DNA of 64,000 nucleotides from Bacteriovoracaceae bacterium (GTDB lineage Bacteria > Bdellovibrionota > Bacteriovoracia > Bacteriovoracales > Bacteriovoracaceae): positions 1-64,000 of the forward strand of contig QKCN01000084.1 of NCBI GenBank assembly GCA_003245675.1. The letters run 5' to 3'. How positions within the stretch are numbered: the stretch's first letter is position 1; every line of letters starts with the position of its first letter. Below the pieces are notes generated by a model. It made no database searches. It saw nothing but the letters and a program-made list of their open reading frames with translations, and was not told the DNA's origin. Of this stretch, positions 1-7,113 are shown in pieces. Position numbers and translations under genes: made by a program.

Positions 1-51
1 GATAAACTCTTGTCCTCTTAATTTTCCCCCAACAATAACGACCTTATACAT
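1..51 (-). CDS. N-terminus of a probable FHA-domain protein (partial)
   Basis: An ATG at 51-49 overlaps the stop codon of the DUF192 gene and has GGAG seven bases upstream. The reading frame stays open to the window edge (17 codons). The visible residues are MYKVVIVGGKLRGQEFI, which looks like the first beta strands of a forkhead-associated domain (a V-x-x-G-x-x-x-G-x-x-F/Y start). Most of the gene lies outside the window, so the call rests on start context and a very short match. Confidence 0.5.
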   Translation of the reverse strand, partial: MYKVVIVGGKLRGQEFI

Positions 52-394
52 AGACTAGCTCCAACTGATCTCCCGATTTTAAATCATCAGGAATCAAACC
101 TCCTTCAAACTCCAAAACTTTATGTGCCTTAAAATAGATTAGACTTAAACGCCAAGGTTTCATTTTGCGTATAATCTTTACAATCTTGTCATTGCCATCC
201 AAAAATAAGACATCAATAGGATAACGCATAAAAAAAGTATGAATTGAATTGCAAGGATCCAATAACAACCCCGCTTTTCCTTTCGATACATTTGAAAACA
301 TAAGCCCCAATAATCGATCAAACATTTGATCGGCCAACAATACTTGGTCTCCTAAAACTCGATTCTGTGAATCCTTTACAACAAGTTTTGCCAA
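44..394 (-). CDS. DUF192 family protein
   Basis: A 116-residue product of the DUF192 family of small proteins of unknown function. The typical core is visible: GLMF, then LLLDPCNSIHTFFMRYPIDV followed by LFLD, and a C-terminal VLEFEGG segment. The frame could extend upstream to 436 into the tadC-like gene. However, a TTG at 394-392 has GGAGG eight bases upstream and lies one base after the tadC stop codon, so I take TTG as the start. It is translationally packed between the tadC-like gene and the FHA-like gene. Many DUF192 proteins are exported, but this start gives no signal peptide, so it is probably cytoplasmic. Function unknown. Confidence 0.85.
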   Translation of the reverse strand: MAKLVVKDSQNRVLGDQVLLADQMFDRLLGLMFSNVSKGKAGLLLDPCNSIHTFFMRYPIDVLFLDGNDKIVKIIRKMKPWRLSLIYFKAHKVLEFEGGLIPDDLKSGDQLELVYV

Positions 395-395
395 G

Positions 396-1301
396 TTATT
401 TTCCTCCGATAAAATCGGCAACCATTGGCGCCGCAATCACCATCATAACGGCCGGCATAATAAACATAATGGTTGGGAACAAAATTTTAGTTGCAGCGGT
501 TGCCCCTGCCTTTTCGGCATCAGCTCCTCTTTTTTGTCGTAGCTCTGCTGAAAGTGACTTCAAAATGGGTCCAATAGAAGCCCCCACAGAATCTGCGGCA
601 ATTAATGTTGCCACAAAAGACGAAACAGGAAGAGAGTCAATTCGCCATGACATATTTCTCAAAGCTTCTGCTCTACTACTTCCAATCTTAATTTCTTTAA
701 TTGCAATTTCAAATTCTTCAGACAAAGCAGTCGGTGGAGCTCTTTCAATCACCTTAACCATCGCCGCTAAAAAATCGAGACCCGCTTCAACAGAAAGGGC
801 CAACATATCAACAATAAAAGGCATACTGCGAATAACTTCTTTTCGCCTTTTTTCAATACGTCCTGAAATCCAAATATCTGGATAGAAAAAACCAACAACT
901 CCGCAAAGAGGAGCTGCCGCCAAAGGCCAAGTTGCCTCTAAAAACCAACGAATTCCTAAAAACAACATCGGAAAAGCCACAATTAAAAATAATTTGAATG
1001 AATAGAAATCATCTGGAGTCAAATCTTGCGAAAGCCCTGCTGATGCCAGCTTTCGCTTATATTTTTCACGAATTTTCTTTTTATTTTTCATCTGCGCAAC
1101 AACAGGACTAACGTAGCGTCTGAAGAAAGGACGTGAATAAGTTAGGATGATATCTTTATCTTTTGCCTTTTTGTTTTTTTGCGACTCTTCTGCATCTTCC
1201 AACGATTCTGCAGCCTTAAACTTCGATTCTTCAGTAAAAAATGTATTTGCCACTATAAAGGTCGCTAAACCAATAAGCACGATTCCTGCTGTTAAAAGCA
1301 C
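396..1301 (-). CDS. tadC: TadC-like type II/IV secretion F-domain inner-membrane protein
   Basis: 301 residues with a GTG start behind an AGGGGG Shine-Dalgarno. An N-terminal membrane segment (about 3-20) is followed by a charged linker (25-50). A pair of hydrophobic segments follows (about 105-145), then the T2SSF cytoplasmic helical domain with the signature MPFIVDMLALSVEAGLDF (about 163-180), and two C-terminal hydrophobic segments. This matches TadC, the platform protein that works with TadB in Tad/Flp pilus assembly. No tadB lies upstream, because the previous gene is nagZ. Either tadB is downstream, outside the window, or the pilus genes are scattered. Confidence 0.8.
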   Translation of the reverse strand: MLLTAGIVLIGLATFIVANTFFTEESKFKAAESLEDAEESQKNKKAKDKDIILTYSRPFFRRYVSPVVAQMKNKKKIREKYKRKLASAGLSQDLTPDDFYSFKLFLIVAFPMLFLGIRWFLEATWPLAAAPLCGVVGFFYPDIWISGRIEKRRKEVIRSMPFIVDMLALSVEAGLDFLAAMVKVIERAPPTALSEEFEIAIKEIKIGSSRAEALRNMSWRIDSLPVSSFVATLIAADSVGASIGPILKSLSAELRQKRGADAEKAGATAATKILFPTIMFIMPAVMMVIAAPMVADFIGGK

Positions 1302-1362
1302 AGTTCCCCCTAAAATTAGGTAAGTTAACGCATTCTAATATTATTTTAGCAAAAGAGATGGA

Positions 1363-1404
1363 TTTAGCCCCCTGCGGTCATTCTTACCGCCTTGGGGAGC
1401 TAAA
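1363..1404 (-). terminator. Imperfect hairpin after nagZ
   Basis: An interrupted inverted repeat with outer arms TTTAGC/GCTAAA, middle arms CCCC/GGGG and inner arms GCGGT/ACCGC. It lies 16 bases after the nagZ stop codon. On the minus strand it is followed only by a short T-rich stretch, so termination may be partial. It separates the nagZ operon from the tadC-like unit. Confidence 0.45.
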
Positions 1405-1419
1405 TGATGAATTGAATAC

Positions 1420-2493
1420 TCAAGAACAAGTGGAAAGACGATCGGTAATCATTTTTAGAAACTGTTTTGACTCGGCAACTCCAACTTCCTTTTTCACATC
1501 AGGAATATATAGCGGGTTGTATTCTGAAAAATAACGTTTTTTCACATCCATAATTCGACTGAGCTTTTCCTGCACATCTGAAGCTTTTATCTTCTTTGTC
1601 CTATAGGCCTCTTTCAGTCCCTCTAACGCCTTACGGGCCATTTCCATACTGCGATACTCCACAATATCGGCTCCAGCACTAATGGCCATTGCTGCTGCTT
1701 CTTCCACGCCATAACGATCTGCAATTGCCTTCATCTCCATATCATCAGTGACAATAATATGCTTAAACTTTGTCTTCTGACGAAGATAATCATAGGCTTT
1801 AGTCGAAAGACTTGTGGGTAACTCTGGATCAAGACACTCAACAATTAAGTGCGCCATCATCATGAATTCAACACGAGATTTTGCCGCTCGCACGAAGGGC
1901 AATAATTCTCGCTGCTCCAACTCATCTAAACTCATTTTCAATACTGGCAGATCAAAATGAGAATCTTTTACGGTATCACCATGACCAGGAAAATGCTTTG
2001 CACAGGCTAAAATTCCATTCGTTTGTAAACCGCGTATAGAAGCACTAATCATCTTGTCAACGAGGTCAACAGAATCACCAAAAGAGCGATCACCGATAAC
2101 CTTATTTTCCGCATTAGTCCAAATATCACAACACGGACTAAAATTGACATTAACTCCACAAGCCTTTAGTTCTTTAGCCATAATTTCGTGAGCTTCAAAA
2201 ACGAGCTTCGGCGAATCAAGTCTTCCCATATCATGCATCGATGGAAATTGAGTAAAATGCTCTTTAAAGCGTATAACCCTACCTCCTTCATGATCAACAG
2301 TGATAAAAAGCGGATACTCATTTCGCAAGCGCTGGATGGAATTAACCAACTCAGCTAACTGCTCCGGAGATTCATAGTTGTGGGCAAATAGGATAACACC
2401 CCCAATATCTTCCTTCTCTAAAAATTCTTCCTCGTCAGGAGTCAAAACTGTTCCACTAATACCTGAAATTACGAGTTGTCCTAGACCTTTCAC
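1420..2493 (-). CDS. nagZ: Beta-N-acetylhexosaminidase, glycoside hydrolase family 3 (NagZ-like)
   Basis: 357 residues. NagZ removes N-acetylglucosamine from 1,6-anhydro-muropeptides during peptidoglycan recycling. Visible motifs are VDHEGGRV (67-74), KHFPGHGDT (166-174), the Asp-x-His dyad DSH (177-179) typical of NagZ-type GH3 enzymes, and VTDDMEM (248-254) with the catalytic Asp at about 250. The GTG start at 2493 has AGGGGA six bases upstream and immediately follows the stop of the lipoprotein gene. No signal peptide is visible, which agrees with the cytoplasmic Gram-negative form. It is the last gene of the AMP nucleosidase-mreB-PilZ-lipoprotein operon. Confidence 0.9.
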   Translation of the reverse strand: MKGLGQLVISGISGTVLTPDEEEFLEKEDIGGVILFAHNYESPEQLAELVNSIQRLRNEYPLFITVDHEGGRVIRFKEHFTQFPSMHDMGRLDSPKLVFEAHEIMAKELKACGVNVNFSPCCDIWTNAENKVIGDRSFGDSVDLVDKMISASIRGLQTNGILACAKHFPGHGDTVKDSHFDLPVLKMSLDELEQRELLPFVRAAKSRVEFMMMAHLIVECLDPELPTSLSTKAYDYLRQKTKFKHIIVTDDMEMKAIADRYGVEEAAAMAISAGADIVEYRSMEMARKALEGLKEAYRTKKIKASDVQEKLSRIMDVKKRYFSEYNPLYIPDVKKEVGVAESKQFLKMITDRLSTCS

Positions 2494-2494
2494 C

Positions 2495-3277
2495 TTATTC
2501 CCCTTGCTTATTTATTACGATTCCTTGAGCAATCCAAAATAAATTTACGAGCTCTGCAGTAGAATCTAAATCATACAATATAGAATGATTTCCAAAATTA
2601 ACGGAATACCGCCATACATTTTTCAATCGCCGCGTACCACGTCCGCCAACCTGAGGGTCACGCTCAACCATACGAGCATTGGCCTTAGTAAACAGCTCAG
2701 CCTTTACATTAACATATTGCTCTCCCATATAGGGAAAAGACTCCCAAACAATATAAAATGGAACAATTTTCCCTGTCTGCGTCATCTCCCACACATTAGC
2801 CGCCTGCAAGCATTCAGGGATTTGAGAGTAAAAACAGTAAATAGCCTTCCCCGAGGGAAGCTTAATAGATTGTTTTCCATTCCAGCGCTCTTCAGGGGAA
2901 CGAAGAATAACCTCTATAGAACGTTTTTTTTCCTGCAAGGTTAACTGAGAAAAGTATAGTTTCTTTTCAAGCCACATACGATGTTGCGCAACTCTAGGTC
3001 GCAATAATTTTTTAACACCACGATTAAACTTCAGTTCTCCGTAATCTGAGACAACAATAGTTTTCTCTAGGATTTGAGCTTCTCCATCATTAGATAAGAT
3101 GGTTGTTTTAGTTGCAACTTTGTTTTTTCCCCGAATAAGAGTCTGCCGCTTCAGGTGAAAGCTACCAGACATATCTTTGAAATCATAATAAGTAGCCTCT
3201 CCTCGGGCCACAGAGTTCGACTTTTGATGAGCACAAGAAAATATAATACTAATTAGAAATGGCCAAAATAATTTCAC
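2495..3277 (-). CDS. Putative lipoprotein of unknown function
   Basis: 260 residues starting with GTG in a GTGA overlap with the end of the PilZ gene. Residues 1-15 form a lipoprotein signal, a hydrophobic stretch ending IIFSC with the lipidated Cys at 15. The rest is rich in beta-type alternation and basic residues, with a Cys pair near CFYSQIPEC that could form a disulphide in the periplasm. I do not recognise a family. Tight coupling to a PilZ protein upstream and NagZ downstream suggests a role at the envelope, but that is inference. Confidence 0.8.
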   Translation of the reverse strand: MKLFWPFLISIIFSCAHQKSNSVARGEATYYDFKDMSGSFHLKRQTLIRGKNKVATKTTILSNDGEAQILEKTIVVSDYGELKFNRGVKKLLRPRVAQHRMWLEKKLYFSQLTLQEKKRSIEVILRSPEERWNGKQSIKLPSGKAIYCFYSQIPECLQAANVWEMTQTGKIVPFYIVWESFPYMGEQYVNVKAELFTKANARMVERDPQVGGRGTRRLKNVWRYSVNFGNHSILYDLDSTAELVNLFWIAQGIVINKQGE

Positions 3278-4155
3278 TTAATAAAGTCCTCAAATTCTTT
3301 ATCAACCATAACCTGCTGCAATCTTTTGTTAAGCTCTCTGCTCAAATCTTGATATAGAAGCTCTGAGACGTCCTGAAATCGAATTCCCACCTTATAGAAA
3401 TTTAGCCCTTTGCGATCATGATCAACATAATCCATGACATACACAATTTCACTTGCCGGTATAATGTACTTCGTTTGCTCAAAGCACAAATAGAATGCTC
3501 CTAGCTTTTTAGTTTCCTCAAAAAACGCCTTTTCATACTCGCTAATCCGCAAAGAGAGGCCAGAAATAGAAACATCTAGAGCTCGCAAAGTGACAAACTC
3601 CCCATCTTGATTGCTTTCAAGATTTTCTTGAGTTGTTGTTGACTTATTATCGACTAAAGATAAAAACTGAGAAAAAAGATGTGTATGCTCTCCTTTCTTT
3701 TTGGCACTAGTAAACTCAACAACATTATCTGCATCATTATTTCTAACAACGGGAATTTCTACTTTTATGTCGTGAACTGGAAAGGCTAAAATTCTAAAAT
3801 CTTTACGACGCTCAGACTTAAAAAGCTTTTCATCAACAGTGAATTGAAACAAATCACTTTTGCGATTCAACTTCCCTGTTCCAAAAAATTTCAAACCTTT
3901 CATATCAATTGTAAAAAGAAGTTTAGTGTTCAAAAAACTTCCTTCTACAAAACTTTTTTTGGCAAGATTTAAAAGCTCAACATTCAGAAGATCCCCTTCT
4001 CCTGATTCAATTGCAAAACCTAAAGCTTCCTTATCCCCCTTGCGCCAAATACGAATACTTTCCTTTGCTTGAATGAAAGCACGAATTTTACTCTCTCTCT
4101 CGCGAGAGCGCAGGGGGGTGAAACCTGAATTTTTGTCATCATTAGAATCAGACAT
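3274..4155 (-). CDS. PilZ-domain protein with inserted linker
   Basis: 293 residues. PilZ domains bind cyclic di-GMP through an RxxxR motif and a (D/N)xSxxG motif. Both are visible, as RRKDFR (116-121) and DVSISG (194-199). The roughly 70 residues between them are longer than usual and contain a polar, low-complexity stretch (about 145-185), so the domain carries an insertion. The N-terminal region (1-110) has a YcgR-N-like pattern. It lies 16 bases after mreB and overlaps the lipoprotein gene, so its output may be linked to cell shape or wall synthesis (inference). Confidence 0.8.
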   Translation of the reverse strand: MSDSNDDKNSGFTPLRSRERESKIRAFIQAKESIRIWRKGDKEALGFAIESGEGDLLNVELLNLAKKSFVEGSFLNTKLLFTIDMKGLKFFGTGKLNRKSDLFQFTVDEKLFKSERRKDFRILAFPVHDIKVEIPVVRNNDADNVVEFTSAKKKGEHTHLFSQFLSLVDNKSTTTQENLESNQDGEFVTLRALDVSISGLSLRISEYEKAFFEETKKLGAFYLCFEQTKYIIPASEIVYVMDYVDHDRKGLNFYKVGIRFQDVSELLYQDLSRELNKRLQQVMVDKEFEDFIK

Positions 4156-4171
4156 GGATTCTCTCCTCTAT

Positions 4172-5209
4172 TTATGAGAGCGTTGCAACCTGCCTCAATA
4201 AGTCAATTTTTTCAAGGGCCATACCACATCCACGAACAACACAGGTCAATGGATCTTCGGCCAAAGAAACAGGAAGGCCTGTTTTTTCTTTAATCAACAT
4301 ATCAAGATTGCTGAGCAATGAACCACCACCTGCCAAAATAATTCCATTATCTACAATGTCTGCGGCAAGTTCTGGAGGAGTTTTTTCCAAAGAAATTTTG
4401 ATTGCTTCAATAACTTCCGCAATTGGATCGGCCAAAGCCTCTCTTACTTCATCAGAAGTCACCTCAATGGTCTTAGGTGCGCCAGCAATAAGATCGCGAC
4501 CTTTTACTTCATATGTTTTAATTTCATCATCAAAAGGATACGCATTACCTATCGACATTTTAATCATTTCCGCAGTACGTTCCCCAATAAGTAGAGAATA
4601 CTTTTTCTTAATATATGAAGATATTGCTTCATCAAATTTATCGCCAGCAACGCGTACCGACTTAGAGAAAACAATTCCTCCCAAGGAAATAACAGCAACC
4701 TCAGTTGTTCCTCCACCAATATCAACAATCATATTTCCTGATGGTTCAGTGATGGGCAGACCTGCTCCAATTGCTGCAGCCATTGGCTCTTCAATCAAAT
4801 AGACTTCACGAGCGCCTGCTTGCTCTGCAGATTCTTTAACGGCTCTTTTTTCCACTTGGGTAATGCCAAAAGGAATACAGATTACGATACGTGGCTTAAC
4901 GAGTTTTGAACCTCTCAATGCCTTTTGAATAAAATAACGAAGCATAGCTTGCGTCACTTCAAAATCAGCAATAACACCATCTTTCATTGGACGAATTGCA
5001 CGAATAGAACCAGGTGTTCTGCCAAGCATTTCTTTTGCCTCTTTCCCCACGGCTAAAACTTTTTGCTCTCCTCTGAATCCTTGATGTACTGCTACAACCG
5101 AAGGCTCGTTAACAATAATTCCCTGCTCTCTTGCATAAACCAAACAGTTTGCAGTCCCAAGGTCAATTGCCAAATCATTTGAAAACCAATCAAGAATTTT
5201 TTTAAACAT
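4172..5209 (-). CDS. mreB: Rod-shape-determining actin homologue MreB
   Basis: 345 residues, the usual length. MreB polymerises under the inner membrane and directs lateral wall synthesis. Visible motifs are the phosphate-1 loop AIDLGTANC (14-22), [12 protein letters not shown], the phosphate-2 loop [12 protein letters not shown], and the adenosine motif ILAGGGSLL near residue 294. The N-terminal [12 protein letters not shown] is the likely amphipathic membrane anchor. The Shine-Dalgarno is AAGGAAA. mreC and mreD are absent here; the gene sits instead between an AMP nucleosidase and a PilZ protein. Confidence 0.97.
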   Translation of the reverse strand: MFKKILDWFSNDLAIDLGTANCLVYAREQGIIVNEPSVVAVHQGFRGEQKVLAVGKEAKEMLGRTPGSIRAIRPMKDGVIADFEVTQAMLRYFIQKALRGSKLVKPRIVICIPFGITQVEKRAVKESAEQAGAREVYLIEEPMAAAIGAGLPITEPSGNMIVDIGGGTTEVAVISLGGIVFSKSVRVAGDKFDEAISSYIKKKYSLLIGERTAEMIKMSIGNAYPFDDEIKTYEVKGRDLIAGAPKTIEVTSDEVREALADPIAEVIEAIKISLEKTPPELAADIVDNGIILAGGGSLLSNLDMLIKEKTGLPVSLAEDPLTCVVRGCGMALEKIDLLRQVATLS

Positions 5210-5245
5210 GCTTTTTCCTTTTTATAATTAACTTATATTTAAATA

Positions 5246-6217
5246 TTACCAACGATAGTAACGAATACGATCTTTTTCCTGCGCGAGTCCCTGCATTGCT
5301 TTAATGCCAATCTCCAACTGAAGATCTGTGTATTTTTTAAATACTTTATTGGCCGATTTCTTTGTTTTTATTCCATCCTTGCGCATGGGACAATCCGATA
5401 CCAACAACAATGCCCCAATAGGAACACGACTCACAAAGCCTGTCGTAAAAAGGGCCGCTGTTTCCATCTCTACTCCAAGGACTCTCTCTGTCAAAAGATT
5501 ATCCTTAAAAGTTTCATCAAATTCCCAAAAACGCAGGTCTGTCGTATGAATAGTTCCTGTGTGATAATCGATATTTTGCTCAACCAATACTTGGCTAACT
5601 GTTTTTTGAATATTAAAAGTTGGCAAAGCCGGGACTTGCGGTGGCAAAAAGTGACTAGAAACACCCTCGGCCCTAATAGATGCCATTGGCAAAATAAAAT
5701 CGCCTATTTTCAAACTTGGATGAACTGCGCCAACCATACCTAAAAATAAAACAGCATTTGGCTCAACAACCGCCAGCAGTTCAATAACTAATGCTGCCAT
5801 TGCTGAACCTAGGCCAAATTCAATAATTGTGATATCTCTTTCTGCTGATGACGATGCTCTAAACGCTGAACCAATAGTACACTTGGCATCTGCATTTAAT
5901 TTATTAAATCGTTCAGTATAATATCGAAAATTAGTCAGAATAATTTGAGAACGAAACTCATCAATAGCATGACCTGTATAACGCTCCAACATATCAACTG
6001 CGATTCTTCTTTTGGAAGGATTAGCGTGAATACGTTTTGATTTTAGGGCCTCTGCTCGCGACAAAATTCTTTTGCGATAATACTCAAATTCATCATCATC
6101 TGATGTGAACATTTTCTTGCGCCGATCATCATTGCTCGTGCGCCTTTCTTTTTTTTCTTGGGCCAAAAGCTCCTCTCCTTGAACTTCCGAAATTAATGTC
6201 TTATAAAAATCTAACAT
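5246..6217 (-). CDS. AMP nucleosidase (PNP/UDP phosphorylase superfamily)
   Basis: 323 residues. It probably hydrolyses AMP to adenine and ribose 5-phosphate. The region RYTGHAIDEF...IILTNFRYY (about 78-101) is characteristic of AMP nucleosidases. The nucleoside phosphorylase core follows with GLGSAMAAL, FLGMVGAV, the nucleoside-binding VLGVEMETAALF and the catalytic-region LLVSDCPM. The first 60 residues are charged and helical. It is the first gene of the operon leading into mreB (36 bases apart). Another purine-metabolism gene, hpt, is divergent from it. Confidence 0.8.
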   Translation of the reverse strand: MLDFYKTLISEVQGEELLAQEKKERRTSNDDRRKKMFTSDDDEFEYYRKRILSRAEALKSKRIHANPSKRRIAVDMLERYTGHAIDEFRSQIILTNFRYYTERFNKLNADAKCTIGSAFRASSSAERDITIIEFGLGSAMAALVIELLAVVEPNAVLFLGMVGAVHPSLKIGDFILPMASIRAEGVSSHFLPPQVPALPTFNIQKTVSQVLVEQNIDYHTGTIHTTDLRFWEFDETFKDNLLTERVLGVEMETAALFTTGFVSRVPIGALLLVSDCPMRKDGIKTKKSANKVFKKYTDLQLEIGIKAMQGLAQEKDRIRYYRW

Positions 6218-6289
6218 CCACGCGGATTAAAAACAAGTAATTTCAGGTGGATAACGCATAAAAAAAGAAAGAAATATCGATTAAAATCA

Positions 6290-6318
6290 TTGAGCGACGA
6301 GCATAAAACTGTTACACT
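6290..6318 (+). promoter_or_regulatory. Sigma-70-type promoter of hpt
   Basis: TTGAGC (6290-6295), a 17-base spacer, then TACACT (6313-6318) preceded by TGT, an extended -10. The predicted start near 6325 leaves about 20 bases to the hpt ATG. Confidence 0.6.
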
Positions 6319-6344
6319 TTATTTTACTTTTGGAGGCTATTTTT

Positions 6345-6908
6345 ATGGAGCAGTGTAAATTTCCTGATAGCTTTTCTCATGGGCAGTTTGTTAAATACAT
6401 CAATCAAGCCGAAATTTCCGCATTGGTTAGTTCCTTGGCCCATAGAATCACAGAAAACTATCAAGGCAAAGACCTTATTCTAGTTGGAGTACTCAAGGGA
6501 AGTCTCACCTTTCTTGCAGACCTCGTAAGAGAAGTAAGTGGAGTCAATCTTTACATCGATTTTATTGAAGTTTCCTCTGTTAATAAAAGGGGCAACAATA
6601 CCCCCGGAACAATTCGCTTCAATCGCGATATTGGCACTAATATCAATGGCAAACATGTTTTGGTTGTAGAAGAAATTGTGGACAATGGCCGCGCCCTAGA
6701 GTTTATCCAAAAGCGTTTAATGCTTTCAGGCCCTCTCTCTGTAAAAACGATGACCCTTTTTGACAAGCCTTACAAACGCAAAACAGACATTGTCCCCGAC
6801 TTCGTTGGTAAAAAAATTGATGACTGCTTTATTATTGGCTATGGACTGGACCTAGAAGAGTACGGACGCAACTTTTGTGATGTACACTTCTTAAAGTACC
6901 CGAACTAA
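6345..6908 (+). CDS. hpt: Hypoxanthine (guanine) phosphoribosyltransferase
   Basis: 187 residues. Purine salvage enzyme joining hypoxanthine or guanine to PRPP. Visible elements are the loop GVLKGSLTFLADL (48-60), the PRPP-binding motif VLVVEEIVDNGRAL (105-118) and the purine-binding end FIIGYGLDLEEYGRNF (162-177). In the PRPP loop the usual EDIVDTG reads EEIVDNG; the acidic pair is kept. The ATG at 6345 has TGGAGG eight bases upstream, which is preferred over an in-frame TTG at 6330 overlapping that same Shine-Dalgarno. Confidence 0.9.
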   Translation: MEQCKFPDSFSHGQFVKYINQAEISALVSSLAHRITENYQGKDLILVGVLKGSLTFLADLVREVSGVNLYIDFIEVSSVNKRGNNTPGTIRFNRDIGTNINGKHVLVVEEIVDNGRALEFIQKRLMLSGPLSVKTMTLFDKPYKRKTDIVPDFVGKKIDDCFIIGYGLDLEEYGRNFCDVHFLKYPN

Positions 6909-6973
6909 AACTTGCCAATTTCTAATTTTTGGATATAAATATTTCACCTAGCAAATCATATCTGGAGGAAACA

Positions 6974-7075
6974 ATGGGTAGAGGCAGAAAAAAGACTGAA
7001 CTCAAGATGAAACAAAGAAAATCTCAAGAAAAGAAAAAGCTTCGCATCAAAGCTAAAAAAGAAAAAGCCAAGTAA
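6974..7075 (+). CDS. 33-residue highly basic protein
   Basis: A short frame with an excellent GGAGG five bases before ATG. It encodes MGRGRKKTELKMKQRKSQEK and ends KKLRIKAKKEKAK; nearly half of the residues are Lys or Arg and there is no hydrophobic core. It lies 65 bases after hpt and is followed directly by a hairpin. The composition suggests a nucleic-acid- or ribosome-associated peptide. The strong Shine-Dalgarno and clean ending argue for a real gene. Function unknown. Confidence 0.7.
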   Translation: MGRGRKKTELKMKQRKSQEKKKLRIKAKKEKAK

Positions 7076-7087
7076 TTTTCATAAATT

Positions 7088-7108
7088 GAGGGAGTTTAAA
7101 GCTCCCTC
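7088..7108 (+). terminator. Hairpin between convergent genes
   Basis: GAGGGAG (7088-7094), seven-base loop, CTCCCTC (7102-7108). It lies between the ends of the 33-residue gene (+) and the lipoprotein gene (-). T-tracts are weak on both sides, so it is a modest bidirectional terminator. Confidence 0.5.
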
Positions 7109-7113
7109 TGGCT

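Noticed and set aside
2091..2108. CCGATAA-like sigma-28 -10 motif inside nagZ
   Set aside because: No TAAA at the correct distance and inside a coding region on the opposite strand; chance match.
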